DNA from: RPQJ01 sp963846315
GTDB taxonomy: Bacteria; Pseudomonadota; Gammaproteobacteria; Steroidobacterales; Steroidobacteraceae
Length of the DNA stretch: 64,000 nt
NCBI GenBank assembly: GCA_963846315.1
Contig: CAWJVM010000006.1
Coordinates: 356,409-420,408 of the forward strand
Direction: 5' to 3'
Part shown: piece after piece, positions 36,817-45,904 of the stretch
Layout of the letters: each line of letters starts with the position of its first letter
Position numbering within the stretch: the stretch's first letter is position 1
Position numbers and translations under genes: made by a program
Notes under the pieces: model-generated
Seen by the model: only the letters and a program-made list of their open reading frames with translations
The model's database searches: none
Told to the model about the DNA's origin: nothing

Positions 36817-36937
36817 GCTCGATCCTTTTCTTGCGGGGCGGGGAGACTAACAGTTTTTCTTTTCAGATCAAAGGACTACGCGTACCTGGAGGGTCTCGCG
36901 CGCCGTCGGTCACCCGCCGGCTGACAGAAAGGCTCGT

Positions 36938-37678
36938 TCAGACGCCCGTGATGTTGCCCTCGCGGGCGCGCAGCAGCTTGAACCGATGGAACCCCAGGCT
37001 CTCGAGATGGTCGAGGTCGAAGTCCTGCATCCCGAGCAGTTCCCGGTACTTCAGTTGCTGGGAACACCGGAACAGCGAGCGGTCACCCGTCTTGTTGGCT
37101 TTCGAAATGCTCGGATAGCAGATCTTGGAAGGGCACGTCAGGGCGCAGCCGGCGTTGGCAAACAGCGTGATCTGGTCCTTGTTGCCGATCGAAGCCAGGA
37201 AGGCCTCGTCCTCGTTGGCGCTCATCGGCAGGATGATGCTGTCGTAGATGCCGGACGCCTTGTCGATCTTCGCCAGGCTGTCGATGTTCTTGATGACGCT
37301 GGCCTCGAGACGGTAATCGGGAAAGTCCCTGCGTATCCACCGTGCCAGGTTGTCGTTGGTGACGATGATCGAGTTTCCCGGCCGGTGGTGCTTCTTGAGC
37401 ATTGCAACATTGGCTGCATATTCCTCTGGCGTTGCGTCGTGGTTGGTCAGCGGCAACCGCAGGCCGATGCCCATCTCGTACATCGCCTTGAGGTCGTAGG
37501 CGCTGATCTCCGTGGCGCCGTAGATGCGACCGCCGTACAGCGTGCTCTGGTCGGTGGTGAACCCGAAGAAGCTGTCGATCTGGCCGACCGGAATGTCGTT
37601 GAAGTGCCGCTTCATGAACATCTGGATCGGCATGGCAGCGGCCTTGCCGCGGGCCGATATCGTGTACTGCCGGTTCAT
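36938..37678 (-). CDS. U32-like protein with a four-cysteine cluster, function unknown
   Basis: A 246-residue protein. The second half resembles the TIM-barrel of peptidase U32/UbiU-UbiV-type proteins: EASVIKNIDSLAKIDKASG, DSIILPMSANED, LFANAGCALTCPSKICYPS and, near the end, LESLGFHRFKLLRARE (compare the KLQGRE strand of U32). Cysteines at 178, 182, 187 and 205 (C-x3-C-x4-C-x17-C) could hold an iron-sulfur cluster, as in the O2-independent hydroxylases UbiU/V and RlhA. The start at ATG 37678 is the first with family-like sequence. It lies 49 bases downstream of the aspartyl/asparaginyl hydroxylase gene and 121 upstream of glmS. Assignment to U32 is by remote motif only. Confidence 0.55.
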   Translation of the reverse strand: MNRQYTISARGKAAAMPIQMFMKRHFNDIPVGQIDSFFGFTTDQSTLYGGRIYGATEISAYDLKAMYEMGIGLRLPLTNHDATPEEYAANVAMLKKHHRPGNSIIVTNDNLARWIRRDFPDYRLEASVIKNIDSLAKIDKASGIYDSIILPMSANEDEAFLASIGNKDQITLFANAGCALTCPSKICYPSISKANKTGDRSLFRCSQQLKYRELLGMQDFDLDHLESLGFHRFKLLRAREGNITGV

Positions 37679-37727
37679 TCGCGCCTCCCGCCGCCGGTCA
37701 CCCGCTCGATTTGTCCCGTCACGGGCG

Positions 37728-38279
37728 TCAACTGCTCGCCGGCGGCAGGTAGTCGAAAATGAAAGTGATCCGGTCCTCGGTGCCGCCATTCATGACGCTG
37801 TGCATCTTCTGGTTGTTGATCTCGTAGGCCTGGCCGACTTCCATGCGGCAAGGTCGGCCGTCGATCGTGAAGCGCACCCGCGGGTTGGTGGTGATCGGCA
37901 CGTGGATGCGGTGACCGGCGGCGAACGACGGGTGCAAATCGCGATGCGGCAGGATGCGTCCCCCGGCCAGCAGCTTGGCGGCCATGGCGCGAATGATCCG
38001 ACCGCCGGGGGCGTAGTGCCGGTCGAGGATCTCCTGCATGACCGGTTCCGCCACGGCGCCGAGGCGGCTCCAGCCCTGCTTGCGACCGACCGTCGCCTCC
38101 GGCCACGCCTCGACGTCGGCGAACAGCAGCACGATCGAACGCGTCTGTTCGTGCACCTCGTAGTCCTGTTGCCGCTGCGTGTTCTCGTTCCATGCCGCTT
38201 CGTCCTGGGCGAGGATGGCAGCGGCCAGGTCCTGCATTGCAACCTGGCCAAAGCAGCGGATGGGCACGTCGATATCCAT
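37728..38279 (-). CDS. Aspartyl/asparaginyl beta-hydroxylase family dioxygenase
   Basis: A 183-residue non-heme iron, 2-oxoglutarate-dependent enzyme of the Asp_Arg_Hydrox family. Motif ILPHRDLHPSFAAGHRIHVP supplies His112 and the 2OG-binding region; INNQKMHSVMNGG supplies the distal His160; a late Arg (EDRITFIFDYLP) would salt-bridge 2-oxoglutarate. Bacterial relatives hydroxylate free or peptide-bound Asp/Asn or act in lipid A modification. It sits between dgcA (102-base gap) and the U32-like gene, so it may belong to the D-amino-acid cluster. Confidence 0.85.
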   Translation of the reverse strand: MDIDVPIRCFGQVAMQDLAAAILAQDEAAWNENTQRQQDYEVHEQTRSIVLLFADVEAWPEATVGRKQGWSRLGAVAEPVMQEILDRHYAPGGRIIRAMAAKLLAGGRILPHRDLHPSFAAGHRIHVPITTNPRVRFTIDGRPCRMEVGQAYEINNQKMHSVMNGGTEDRITFIFDYLPPASS

Positions 38280-38381
38280 CGGCCTACGCTACTGCAGACG
38301 ACGCGGGCGGGCAATTGATGCCCACCGCGATCTTCGCCTGGCAGCGTGGCAGCCCTGCCGATGACCGATCTGCGGCGGCAC

Positions 38382-39365
38382 TCAGCCCCAGAGCGCCGGA
38401 TCTGGCACGTGCATGACGCCGCGCTCGAAGCGGATCGGGTGGGGTCGGTCCAGTCGCTGCAACAGCGGACCGTCCAGGTCCGTGACGACACAGGTCTGCG
38501 CGACGAGGAAAGCCGGCGCCATCGCGAGCGACGTGCCACACATGTTGCCAACCATCAGCCGGAGGCCGAGTCGTCGCGCCTCGACGCACATCGCGAGTGC
38601 TTCGGTGAGCCCGCCGCACTTGTCGAGCTTGATGTTGACGCTCTGGTAGCGCCCGGCCAGGCCGGTAAGTGATTGGCGATCGGTGCAGGACTCGTCCGCC
38701 GCGACCGGCACCGGACTGCGCAGGCCATCGAGCGTGGCGTCGTCGCCGCGGGGAACCGGTTGCTCGATCAGTTCGACGCCGAGCCCTTGCAGTTGCGGGA
38801 TCAGCCGCTCGAGCAACGCCCGCGTCCAGCTCTGGTTGGCGTCGACGATGACGCGGGAGGTGGGATGCGCCTCCCGTACTACACGCACGAGGCCGACGTG
38901 GCGTTCGTCGTCGACCTTGAGTTTCAGCAGCGGAAAGTCACGGGCCTGCTGCGCCTTGCGCCGCACCTCCGGCTCGTCGCCCAGGCCGATCGTGTAGGCC
39001 GTGGTGACCGGATGCGGCGGGGGTAACCCGGCCAGCTTCCATACCGGGCTGCCGGACTCCTTGGCTCGCAGGTCCCACAGGGCGCAATCGAGCGCATTGC
39101 GCGCACCGCCCGCCGGCAACAGCTCGAGCAGCTCGGCGCCCGTCAATCGGTCGTGCAGTGCATCGCGCACGGCTTCGACCTGCGCCGCCATCGATTCAGG
39201 AGTTTCTCCGTCGTAATCGACGCCCGCAGCCTCGGCCCACCCTCGATGACCACCGGATCCGGTCAGTTGCACGACGAGCACCGGCACGTGCGTGTTCGCA
39301 TCGCGCGCCGTGACGAACGGCTCGATCAGTTCCCAGCGTTCGACTCGGGTCGCTGCTTCGATCAT
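38382..39365 (-). CDS. dgcA: N-acetyl-D-glutamate racemase DgcA / dipeptide epimerase family (enolase superfamily)
   Basis: A 327-residue enolase-superfamily enzyme. It has the catalytic KxK in FPLLKLKVDDE, metal ligands in VIVDANQSW (Asp), LIEQPVP (Glu) and VAADESC (Asp), and the second catalytic Lys in NIKLDKCGGLTEA. By sequence it would be called an L-Ala-D/L-Glu epimerase. Its ATG overlaps the stop of the DUF1611 gene by four bases, and this pairing is the DgcA-DgcN module in which DgcA racemises N-acetyl-D-glutamate to N-acetyl-L-glutamate. The specific function is inferred from that pairing. Confidence 0.82.
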   Translation of the reverse strand: MIEAATRVERWELIEPFVTARDANTHVPVLVVQLTGSGGHRGWAEAAGVDYDGETPESMAAQVEAVRDALHDRLTGAELLELLPAGGARNALDCALWDLRAKESGSPVWKLAGLPPPHPVTTAYTIGLGDEPEVRRKAQQARDFPLLKLKVDDERHVGLVRVVREAHPTSRVIVDANQSWTRALLERLIPQLQGLGVELIEQPVPRGDDATLDGLRSPVPVAADESCTDRQSLTGLAGRYQSVNIKLDKCGGLTEALAMCVEARRLGLRLMVGNMCGTSLAMAPAFLVAQTCVVTDLDGPLLQRLDRPHPIRFERGVMHVPDPALWG

Positions 39366-40369
39366 CCGGCCAGCAACGCGTCCGCGATGGACTCGACGCC
39401 GCCGCGCATCGGATCACAGACGGGCAATTGCAGCTCGCGTTCGAGTTGCGCGCGGTAGCGCCGCCACCCCTCATCGTCGAGCGTGGACGAGTTGATGCTG
39501 ACGCCGACGCAGCGAATGTTCCGGTTCGTAAGTCGCCCGGCACGGAGGTAGTCATCGATCACCGCCGGCAACGGTGGGATCGGATAGTCCGGGTACTCCT
39601 CGATCGTCAGGCGTTCGGGGGCGTGGCACAGCACGATCGCGTCCGGCTGCGAGCCATGCAGCAGCCCGAGCGTCACGGCGGCGTACGCCGGATGCAGCAA
39701 CGAGCCCTGGCCCTCGATCACGTCCCAGTGCGCCGGATCGTTGTCCGGCGACAGCGTCTCCGCAGCGCCCGCGAGAAAGTCAGCGACCAGCGCATCCATC
39801 GGAATGCCGCTGCCCGCAATCATGATGCCGGTCTGGCCCGTCGCGCGGAACGTGGCGGCCGCGCCTTTCGACTGCAACGCGCGCACGAGTGCCAACGCCG
39901 TGTATTTCTTGCCGAGCGCGCAGTCGGTACCCACCGTGAGCACGCGCCGACCGGTGCGCTTGCGCCCGCTGCCCACCGGGTAAGTGCCGGGCGGATCGCG
40001 CACGTCGACCAGTCGCGTGCCGGATTGCCTGGCGGCGCGCACGAGGCGTGGCAGCGACGCCAAGCGTGTGTGCAGGCCACTCACGGCATCGAGGCCTGCA
40101 GCAAGCGCCGCTTCGAGATCGTCTTGCCAATGGTCCGGCAGCACGCCGCCGGTGGGCGCCACGCCGACGACGATCGAACCCGCTCCTTGCCGCGCGGCAT
40201 CGACCGGACTGAGGCGCGGCAAGCCGAGGCTGACCTTGGCGGCGGCATGCGACCACTCGCCGATCACGTCGTCGCCGCACCAGTCGCGCAGTCCGAATGC
40301 AGTCTTGCAGTCGGACTTGAGGACGGCATCGCCAAGATAAAGCAGGTAGGGTTTGCGCAAGACGAGCAT
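39362..40369 (-). CDS. dgcN: D-glutamate N-acetyltransferase DgcN (DUF1611)
   Basis: A 335-residue protein with a DUF1611 N-terminal domain (YLLYLGDAVLKSDCKTAFGL), the P-loop-like TVGTDCALGKKYTALALVRA and TFRATGQTGIMIAGSGIPMD, and the conserved VIEGQGSLLHPAYAAVTLGLLHG. DUF1611 members of this type are D-glutamate N-acetyltransferases in D-Glu catabolism. The start is ATG 40367-40369; the open frame continues upstream into the neighbouring gene. The deacylase gene ends 5 bases before this start, and dgcA overlaps the end, so the three genes form one operon. Confidence 0.84.
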   Translation of the reverse strand: MLVLRKPYLLYLGDAVLKSDCKTAFGLRDWCGDDVIGEWSHAAAKVSLGLPRLSPVDAARQGAGSIVVGVAPTGGVLPDHWQDDLEAALAAGLDAVSGLHTRLASLPRLVRAARQSGTRLVDVRDPPGTYPVGSGRKRTGRRVLTVGTDCALGKKYTALALVRALQSKGAAATFRATGQTGIMIAGSGIPMDALVADFLAGAAETLSPDNDPAHWDVIEGQGSLLHPAYAAVTLGLLHGSQPDAIVLCHAPERLTIEEYPDYPIPPLPAVIDDYLRAGRLTNRNIRCVGVSINSSTLDDEGWRRYRAQLERELQLPVCDPMRGGVESIADALLAG

Positions 40370-40374
40370 GGGTG

Positions 40375-41880
40375 TCAAAGCCTGCGCAGGACCCGGCCTG
40401 GGCGCTTGCCGGTCACCGCGCCGTCGCGCACGACCCACTCGCCGCTCACCATCACGGCCGGAATGCCGAGCGGAGGCTCCAGCGGCTTCTCGACCGTGGA
40501 ACGGTCGATCACCGTGGCCGGATCGAACACGACGAGGTCGGCGACGTAGCCCGGTGCGATGCGGCCGCGATCGGCGAGGCGCAGTTGCGCGGCCGGCAAG
40601 CCCGTCATCTTGTGGATGGCGAGTTCGAGCGGCAGCAACTTCTGCTCGCGTACATAGTGCCCGAGGATCCTGGGATAGGAACCTGCGCCGCGCGGGTGCG
40701 CGCCGTGCAATGCACCGTCGGTGCAGAACATGATCTCCGGATGCGCGATGAACCAGCTCACGTCGTCCTCGCTCATCGAGGTGCCGAGCACGTTCACGTC
40801 CTGCTCGTTGGGCCCTGCTGCCCCACCGGTTGCCGTGACGATGCGCATGTAGGCCTCGACCGGGGTGACGTTCCAGTGGGTGGCGATCTCGGCGAGGGTC
40901 TTGCCTGCCAGCACCGGCTCGGGTGCGTAGTTCACGATGCGGATGTTCTGCGCGCCGCCGTTCTCGGCCAGCGCCTGCTCGACCTTCTGCGGATTGAAGT
41001 AGTCACGGTCGGGCACGATCACGCGAATCGTGGAGTGCCAGAACGTGTAGGGATAAACGTCGGCCTTGAGATCGACGCCTTCGCGCCGCGCCCGCTCGAA
41101 GAGCTCCGGCATGCGCTTCGCGGCCTGGTGCCAGACCGAGGTCGAACCCATCTTGATGTGGGTGATCTCGACCGGCAGCCTGGCTTCGCGACCGATGCGC
41201 AGCACTTCCTCGAACGAGTCGAAGGTGCGACTCGCCTCGTCGCGAACGTGGCTGATGTAGAAACCCTTGGCTGCAGCCGCAACCTTGGCCAGTTCGATGA
41301 CTTCCTCGGTGGTGGCGAAATGCGCCGCTTCGTACTCGAGGCCGGTCGACAGGCCGAACGCCCCCGCCGTCAGTTCCCGCGCGAGCAGCGCTTTCATCTG
41401 CGCCAGTTCCTGCGGTGTCGACGCACGGTAGAGGTCCTTGCCCATCACCTGCTCACGCAGCGTGGCGTGCCCGACCATGCTGGCGAGGTTGATGGCCGGC
41501 GGGTTCGCGGCGAGCTGCGCAAAATACTCGCGCAGCGGGAAATTCGATTCGCCATCCTGCCCGACCAGGATCGTGGTGATGCCCTGGCGCGAGACCGTCG
41601 CGGCATCCAGGTCTTCTGTCAGGCCGCCACCGCCGTGGCTGTGCATGTCGATGAAGCCGGGCGCCAGTGCGAGCCCGCGCTGGTCGAATACCGTCTCGCC
41701 CGCCTTCGCTGCCAGGTGCGGCGCGACGGCAGCGATGCGCTCGCCCTCGATGCGCACGTCGCCGCGGAACGGCTGACCGCCGGTGCCGTCGTAGATGACG
41801 AGGTTCGTCAGCAGCACGCTGGCGGCCAGCAACGGGCTGGAGGTCAGCAAGAGCGCGGTCACCAGGACAGAACGGGTCAT
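40375..41880 (-). CDS. N-acyl-D-amino-acid deacylase (amidohydrolase family), exported
   Basis: A 501-residue zinc amidohydrolase that releases D-amino acids from N-acyl forms. A signal peptide starts at ATG 41880 (MTRSVLVTALLLTSSPLLAA); an upstream in-frame GTG at 41895 is weaker. Motifs are GFIDMHSHGGGGLTEDLDAA (zinc His-x-His), EYEAAHFATTEEV, FYISHVRDEASRTFDS, VEITHIKMG and TDGALHGAHPRG. The active-site Cys/Glu variation of D-aminoacylases was not resolved. It is the first gene of the dgcN-dgcA operon and would feed D-glutamate or related D-amino acids to it. Confidence 0.88.
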   Translation of the reverse strand: MTRSVLVTALLLTSSPLLAASVLLTNLVIYDGTGGQPFRGDVRIEGERIAAVAPHLAAKAGETVFDQRGLALAPGFIDMHSHGGGGLTEDLDAATVSRQGITTILVGQDGESNFPLREYFAQLAANPPAINLASMVGHATLREQVMGKDLYRASTPQELAQMKALLARELTAGAFGLSTGLEYEAAHFATTEEVIELAKVAAAAKGFYISHVRDEASRTFDSFEEVLRIGREARLPVEITHIKMGSTSVWHQAAKRMPELFERARREGVDLKADVYPYTFWHSTIRVIVPDRDYFNPQKVEQALAENGGAQNIRIVNYAPEPVLAGKTLAEIATHWNVTPVEAYMRIVTATGGAAGPNEQDVNVLGTSMSEDDVSWFIAHPEIMFCTDGALHGAHPRGAGSYPRILGHYVREQKLLPLELAIHKMTGLPAAQLRLADRGRIAPGYVADLVVFDPATVIDRSTVEKPLEPPLGIPAVMVSGEWVVRDGAVTGKRPGRVLRRL

Positions 41881-41996
41881 GTGCATGTCGGCCACTAGGC
41901 AGTTTCGCTGCCGCGATCATACCTGCGGATCCGGCGCGGAACGCATTAGGATGCGAGGCTTGCGTCCTCCGCGCGGGCGGCGGTCGCGGTCGTGCG

Positions 41997-43745
41997 ATGA
42001 GCCAGTTACGCCAGAGTTGGGTGGGGAGCGATCCAATGGGTTTGTCTCGTGCGCGGCAACGGAGCTGGATCACAGGTGGTTGCATGGTGTTGCTCGTCGC
42101 GGCCGCGACGGCATCGGTGGCTGCGGACGGACCGCGGGGTACTGAGCTCGCCAAGGCGCTGAACTCACCGGCCGCCGAGCAGCGTGAGTGGGCGCTGGAT
42201 CGTCTGATCGAAACTCCCTACCCGGACCCGGCCACGTTGCGGCGGATTGCCGCGTTGCTCGACGACCGCGACCTGTACGTCGCGGGCAAGGCCGCAACGG
42301 CGTTGAGCCGTCTCGGCACCGCTGCGTTCGACACCATCGACCAGGTCCTCGAGCGCGGCACCTTGCAGCAGCGTTGGGCTGCGACGGTGGCCCTGTACCA
42401 GACCACCGCCGTGATCGATCGTTTCCTGCCGCAACTGACGCGGCAATTGGGGCACGAGGACGAGCGGATCGTCTACGCCAGCCTGGCCGCGCTCGCGCGA
42501 ATGCCAGCGCGCGCCGTGGCCGCGCTGCCTGCATTGCAACCATTGCTGCGGCACGACGAACGCTCCGTCCGCCGGGCGACGCTCGAGGCACTGGCCGCGA
42601 TGGGGCCGGCGGCCCGCGACGCGGTGCCCGCGATCTCGCCCCTGTTGCTGGACGCGGAACCCGACGTCCGGTTGGCGGCAGCCGAAGCCATGCGACGTAT
42701 CGTCCCTCCCGCCCCGCTTGCAAGCGAGCGACTCGCTGCCTACCAGGCATGGCTGCAGGAGCAAGTGCCCGCGTTGATGCGCGAACACCACGTGCCCGGG
42801 GTTTCCATCGCCATCATCCAGCAAGGTCGTGTGAGTTGGGCGCAGGGTTTCGGCGTGAGCGACGTGCGCGGGCAGCAGCCTGTCACCACCGACACGGTCT
42901 TCGAAGCCTGCTCGATGTCCAAGCCGATCCTGTCGTTGAGCGTCCTGCAGTTGATCCAGCAGGGGCGGCTCGATCTCGACACGCCGTTGAACTCGTACCT
43001 GGGACGCGACTACCTGCGCAATCAGCGCGCGCAGGACCTGATCACGGCGCGCATGGCGCTCACGCACCGCACGGGTCTGCCGAACTGGCGGGTGGGTTAC
43101 GACGAGATGGGCGGACCCCTGTCCCTGCTGTTTTCCCCGGGGTCCGACTACTCGTACTCGGGCGAAGGCATGTTGTTCCTGCAACGGACCCTGGAAGCCA
43201 TCGCGGGCACGACCCTGGACCGCTATGCACAGCAGAATTTGTTCGGGCCACTGGGCTTGACGCACACGAGCTACGTCTGGACGCCGGCCATCGAGCAGAC
43301 CCTGGCGAGCGGTCATCGCGAGGACGGCAGCTTCAAGGACCGCACTCGCTACCGCAAGGCGAACGGCGCCTATTCGCTGTACACGACGCCGACCGAATAC
43401 GCCGAATTGATGCTGACACTGATGCGACCGGAGAGCCTTGGGCAGGCGTCATTCACCCCGGGGAACATCGACCTTCTGCTGCAACGGGCGCAGCGTGTCG
43501 ATGACAGCGACGCCATTGCACGCCCGGGCCTGGCGCGATCCGTCGCCACCTATCGAGCGCTCGGCTGGAGCGTGGACGTCACCGCCGAAGGCGACATCGT
43601 GGAGCATTCGGGGTCGAACAGCTCGGGCTTCAGGACGTTCGGCCAGTTCAATCGCGAGAAGGGGTCTGGCCTGGTGATCTTCACCAACGGCGACAATGGC
43701 TCGCGCGTGCGCGCAGCGATCCTGGAGCAGGTGGGCGACCTGTAA
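41997..43745 (+). CDS. HEAT-repeat/serine beta-lactamase-like hydrolase fusion
   Basis: A 582-residue protein with an export signal (WITGGCMVLLVAAATASVAA) near residues 25-43. Residues ~45-235 hold about five HEAT/PBS-lyase-like repeats (DDRDLYVAGKAATALSRLG, HEDERIVYASLAALARM, HDERSVRRATLEALAAMGP, DAEPDVRLAAAEAMRRI). Residues ~245-580 are a class C beta-lactamase-type domain with FEACSMSKPILSLS (nucleophile SxxK), YSYSGEGMLF (Tyr-x-Ser/Asn position) and a late HSGSNSSG (KTG equivalent). Such hydrolases cleave D-amino peptides or esters. The HEAT module may recruit a partner. The family combination is unusual. Confidence 0.85.
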   Translation: MSQLRQSWVGSDPMGLSRARQRSWITGGCMVLLVAAATASVAADGPRGTELAKALNSPAAEQREWALDRLIETPYPDPATLRRIAALLDDRDLYVAGKAATALSRLGTAAFDTIDQVLERGTLQQRWAATVALYQTTAVIDRFLPQLTRQLGHEDERIVYASLAALARMPARAVAALPALQPLLRHDERSVRRATLEALAAMGPAARDAVPAISPLLLDAEPDVRLAAAEAMRRIVPPAPLASERLAAYQAWLQEQVPALMREHHVPGVSIAIIQQGRVSWAQGFGVSDVRGQQPVTTDTVFEACSMSKPILSLSVLQLIQQGRLDLDTPLNSYLGRDYLRNQRAQDLITARMALTHRTGLPNWRVGYDEMGGPLSLLFSPGSDYSYSGEGMLFLQRTLEAIAGTTLDRYAQQNLFGPLGLTHTSYVWTPAIEQTLASGHREDGSFKDRTRYRKANGAYSLYTTPTEYAELMLTLMRPESLGQASFTPGNIDLLLQRAQRVDDSDAIARPGLARSVATYRALGWSVDVTAEGDIVEHSGSNSSGFRTFGQFNREKGSGLVIFTNGDNGSRVRAAILEQVGDL

Positions 43746-43831
43746 GCGAGCCGATAGGCGCTGCCCGACCTTGGATCGGCGAGCGTGCCATCGTACATTA
43801 CCGAACGCTTGCGGCCATCGGCGAAACTCCA

Positions 43832-45865
43832 GTGATCGGTTCCTTGCTCCGCCCCCTGCACCTGCTGCCCTCCATTGCATTGCTGCTGCACCTGTCGGGC
43901 GCAATTGCGGCGGACGCACCGCAGCCGGCCGCGCTACCGGCCGCACGGCGCACGATCACTCTGGACGAGTTCGACCGGATCAAGTCGCCTGGCGAGCCGC
44001 GCCTATCGCGTGACGGACGGCAGGTCGCTTACGTCGACGACGACCGGATCTACGTCGTGCCCATGGGCGGCGGCACACCGCGCGCCGTCACTTCTGCTGG
44101 CTCGAAGGCGTCGGACCCCTACTGGTCCAGGGACGGGCGCACGCTGTACTTCCTTTCGGATCGCTCGCAGGCCAGCCAGGTCTGGAGGTTGCCTCTCGAA
44201 CCCTTGGGCGAGGCGTCCCAGGTAACCACCCTGAACCGTGGCATCGCAGCATTGAACTTCTCGGACGATGAGACACAACTGCTGTTCACTTCGACGGTGG
44301 AGGGCGTAGAGGCTACGGACGCAACGCAGCCCGGCAAGGCGAAGGGCAGCGAGCCCTGGGTGATCAAGCGCCTGCAGTTCAAGGAGGACTCGGGCGACGG
44401 GTACCTGACCGGGGACCGCGCCGAGCACCTCTATGTATACGACCGGACCACCGCGACGCTCCAGCAGGTTACGTCCGGCCCCTTCACGGAATCGGAGCCG
44501 GCCTGGTCGCCGGACGGGCAGTCGATCGTGTTCGTCAGCAACCGCGAGGACGAGCCCGACGCCTCGTACAAGACCGACCTTTGGCGGGTCGCCTCGCGCA
44601 ACACGGTTCAGGGTCGCGAACCGAGTCGGCTGACCAACGACGACCGCGTCAAGAGCGCACCCACCTGGAGCCCCGACGGCCGGGTCATCGCCTTTCTTTC
44701 GGCCGAGGACGGGGTCTACGGCATCCCGCAACTTGCCGTGATTCCGGCGACGGGCGGATCGGCCAGGATTCTCACCACGAACCTCGACCGTTGGATCAGC
44801 TCCTTCAAGTTCTCACCCGATGGTCAGTGGATCTACCTCGCGTACGAAAATCTGGGCGGCACCGACCTCGCACGCGTCCGACTGCGCGACGGCAGGATCG
44901 AACCGCTGCTGCAAGGCGAACAGCAGGTCTCGGATTTCGATGTCGCTCGCTCCGGCGCGCTGGCAGCGGTGATCGAGCTTATGAACGAGCCGCCGGAGCT
45001 GTACTCGGTGACAAGAGGGCGCGCGCACCGGCTGACCGGCCTGAACGACGCCTACCTGCGGACGATCGCCCGCGGCCGCAAGCAGAAGCTGGAGTTCAAG
45101 AGTGCGGATGGCACGCCGGTCGAGGCGTTCGTCACGACGCCTCCGGATTACGTTGCGGGTCGTCGCTATCCGGCGCTGCTGCACATCCACGGCGGACCGG
45201 TCGGGCAATTCACGTACGGGTTCGATTTCGACGCGCAGTATTTCGCTGCCAACGGCTACGTCGTGGTGCAACCCAATCCTCGCGGGTCGACCGGCCGCGG
45301 ACAGGCGTTCATCCGCGGGATCTACCGGACCTGGGGCATCACGGACTACGACGACGTCGTCGGCGCGGTCGATCACGTCGTGGACCTGGGAATTGCCGAT
45401 CCGGACCGCCTCGGGGTGCATGGCTATTCGTACGGCGGCTACATGACCAACGTGGTCATCACGCGCACGCATCGCTTCAAGGCGGCCGCGTCCGGCGCCG
45501 GCCACAGCTTGATCGTCGCCAACTACGGTCACGACATCTACCAGCAATGGTATAGCTGGGAACTGGGACCGCCCTGGCAGGGCCGCGAGCAGTATGACCG
45601 GCTCTCGCCCCTACTGCGGGCGGATCAGGTGCAGACGCCGACGCTTTTCCTCGGCGGCCGCGACGACTGGAACGTGCCCATACTGAACGCGGAGCTCTTC
45701 TACCAGGCGTTGCGAAAACGCGGCGTGGAGACCGAGCTCGTGGTCTATCCGGGCATGCACCACGGCGGATGGACAGACGAATTTCAGAAGGACTTCTTGC
45801 TGCGGAACCGACAGTGGTTCGACCGGTACCTCGGCGTGACTTCGAATCAGGATGCCCATGATTGA
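43832..45865 (+). CDS. S9 family prolyl oligopeptidase-type peptidase, exported
   Basis: A 677-residue enzyme starting at GTG 43832 with a signal peptide (LHLLPSIALLLHLSGAIAA). WD40-like blades fill residues 50-400 (WSRDGRTLYFLSD, WSPDGQSIVFVSN, WSPDGRVIAFLS). The C-terminal hydrolase has HIHGGPVGQF, the nucleophile motif HGYSYGGYMTN, LGGRDDWNVP (Asp) and YPGMHHGGW (His). It is distinct from the S9 peptidase at 492-2591. It follows the HEAT-hydrolase by 86 bases and precedes the TPR-sulfotransferase by 39 bases, so an operon is likely. Confidence 0.92.
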   Translation: MIGSLLRPLHLLPSIALLLHLSGAIAADAPQPAALPAARRTITLDEFDRIKSPGEPRLSRDGRQVAYVDDDRIYVVPMGGGTPRAVTSAGSKASDPYWSRDGRTLYFLSDRSQASQVWRLPLEPLGEASQVTTLNRGIAALNFSDDETQLLFTSTVEGVEATDATQPGKAKGSEPWVIKRLQFKEDSGDGYLTGDRAEHLYVYDRTTATLQQVTSGPFTESEPAWSPDGQSIVFVSNREDEPDASYKTDLWRVASRNTVQGREPSRLTNDDRVKSAPTWSPDGRVIAFLSAEDGVYGIPQLAVIPATGGSARILTTNLDRWISSFKFSPDGQWIYLAYENLGGTDLARVRLRDGRIEPLLQGEQQVSDFDVARSGALAAVIELMNEPPELYSVTRGRAHRLTGLNDAYLRTIARGRKQKLEFKSADGTPVEAFVTTPPDYVAGRRYPALLHIHGGPVGQFTYGFDFDAQYFAANGYVVVQPNPRGSTGRGQAFIRGIYRTWGITDYDDVVGAVDHVVDLGIADPDRLGVHGYSYGGYMTNVVITRTHRFKAAASGAGHSLIVANYGHDIYQQWYSWELGPPWQGREQYDRLSPLLRADQVQTPTLFLGGRDDWNVPILNAELFYQALRKRGVETELVVYPGMHHGGWTDEFQKDFLLRNRQWFDRYLGVTSNQDAHD

Positions 45866-45904
45866 TCTACCCAGGCCAGCCTCGCTGGCAGCGAGCGCCG
45901 CGCG

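Noticed and set aside
34981..36924. Plus-strand frame antisense to glmS
   Set aside because: Composition is that of a codon-position shadow; glmS on the other strand is unmistakable.
36817..36937. glmS ribozyme/riboswitch upstream of glmS
   Set aside because: The 121-base spacer shows no conserved glmS ribozyme core, and this element is characteristic of Firmicutes.
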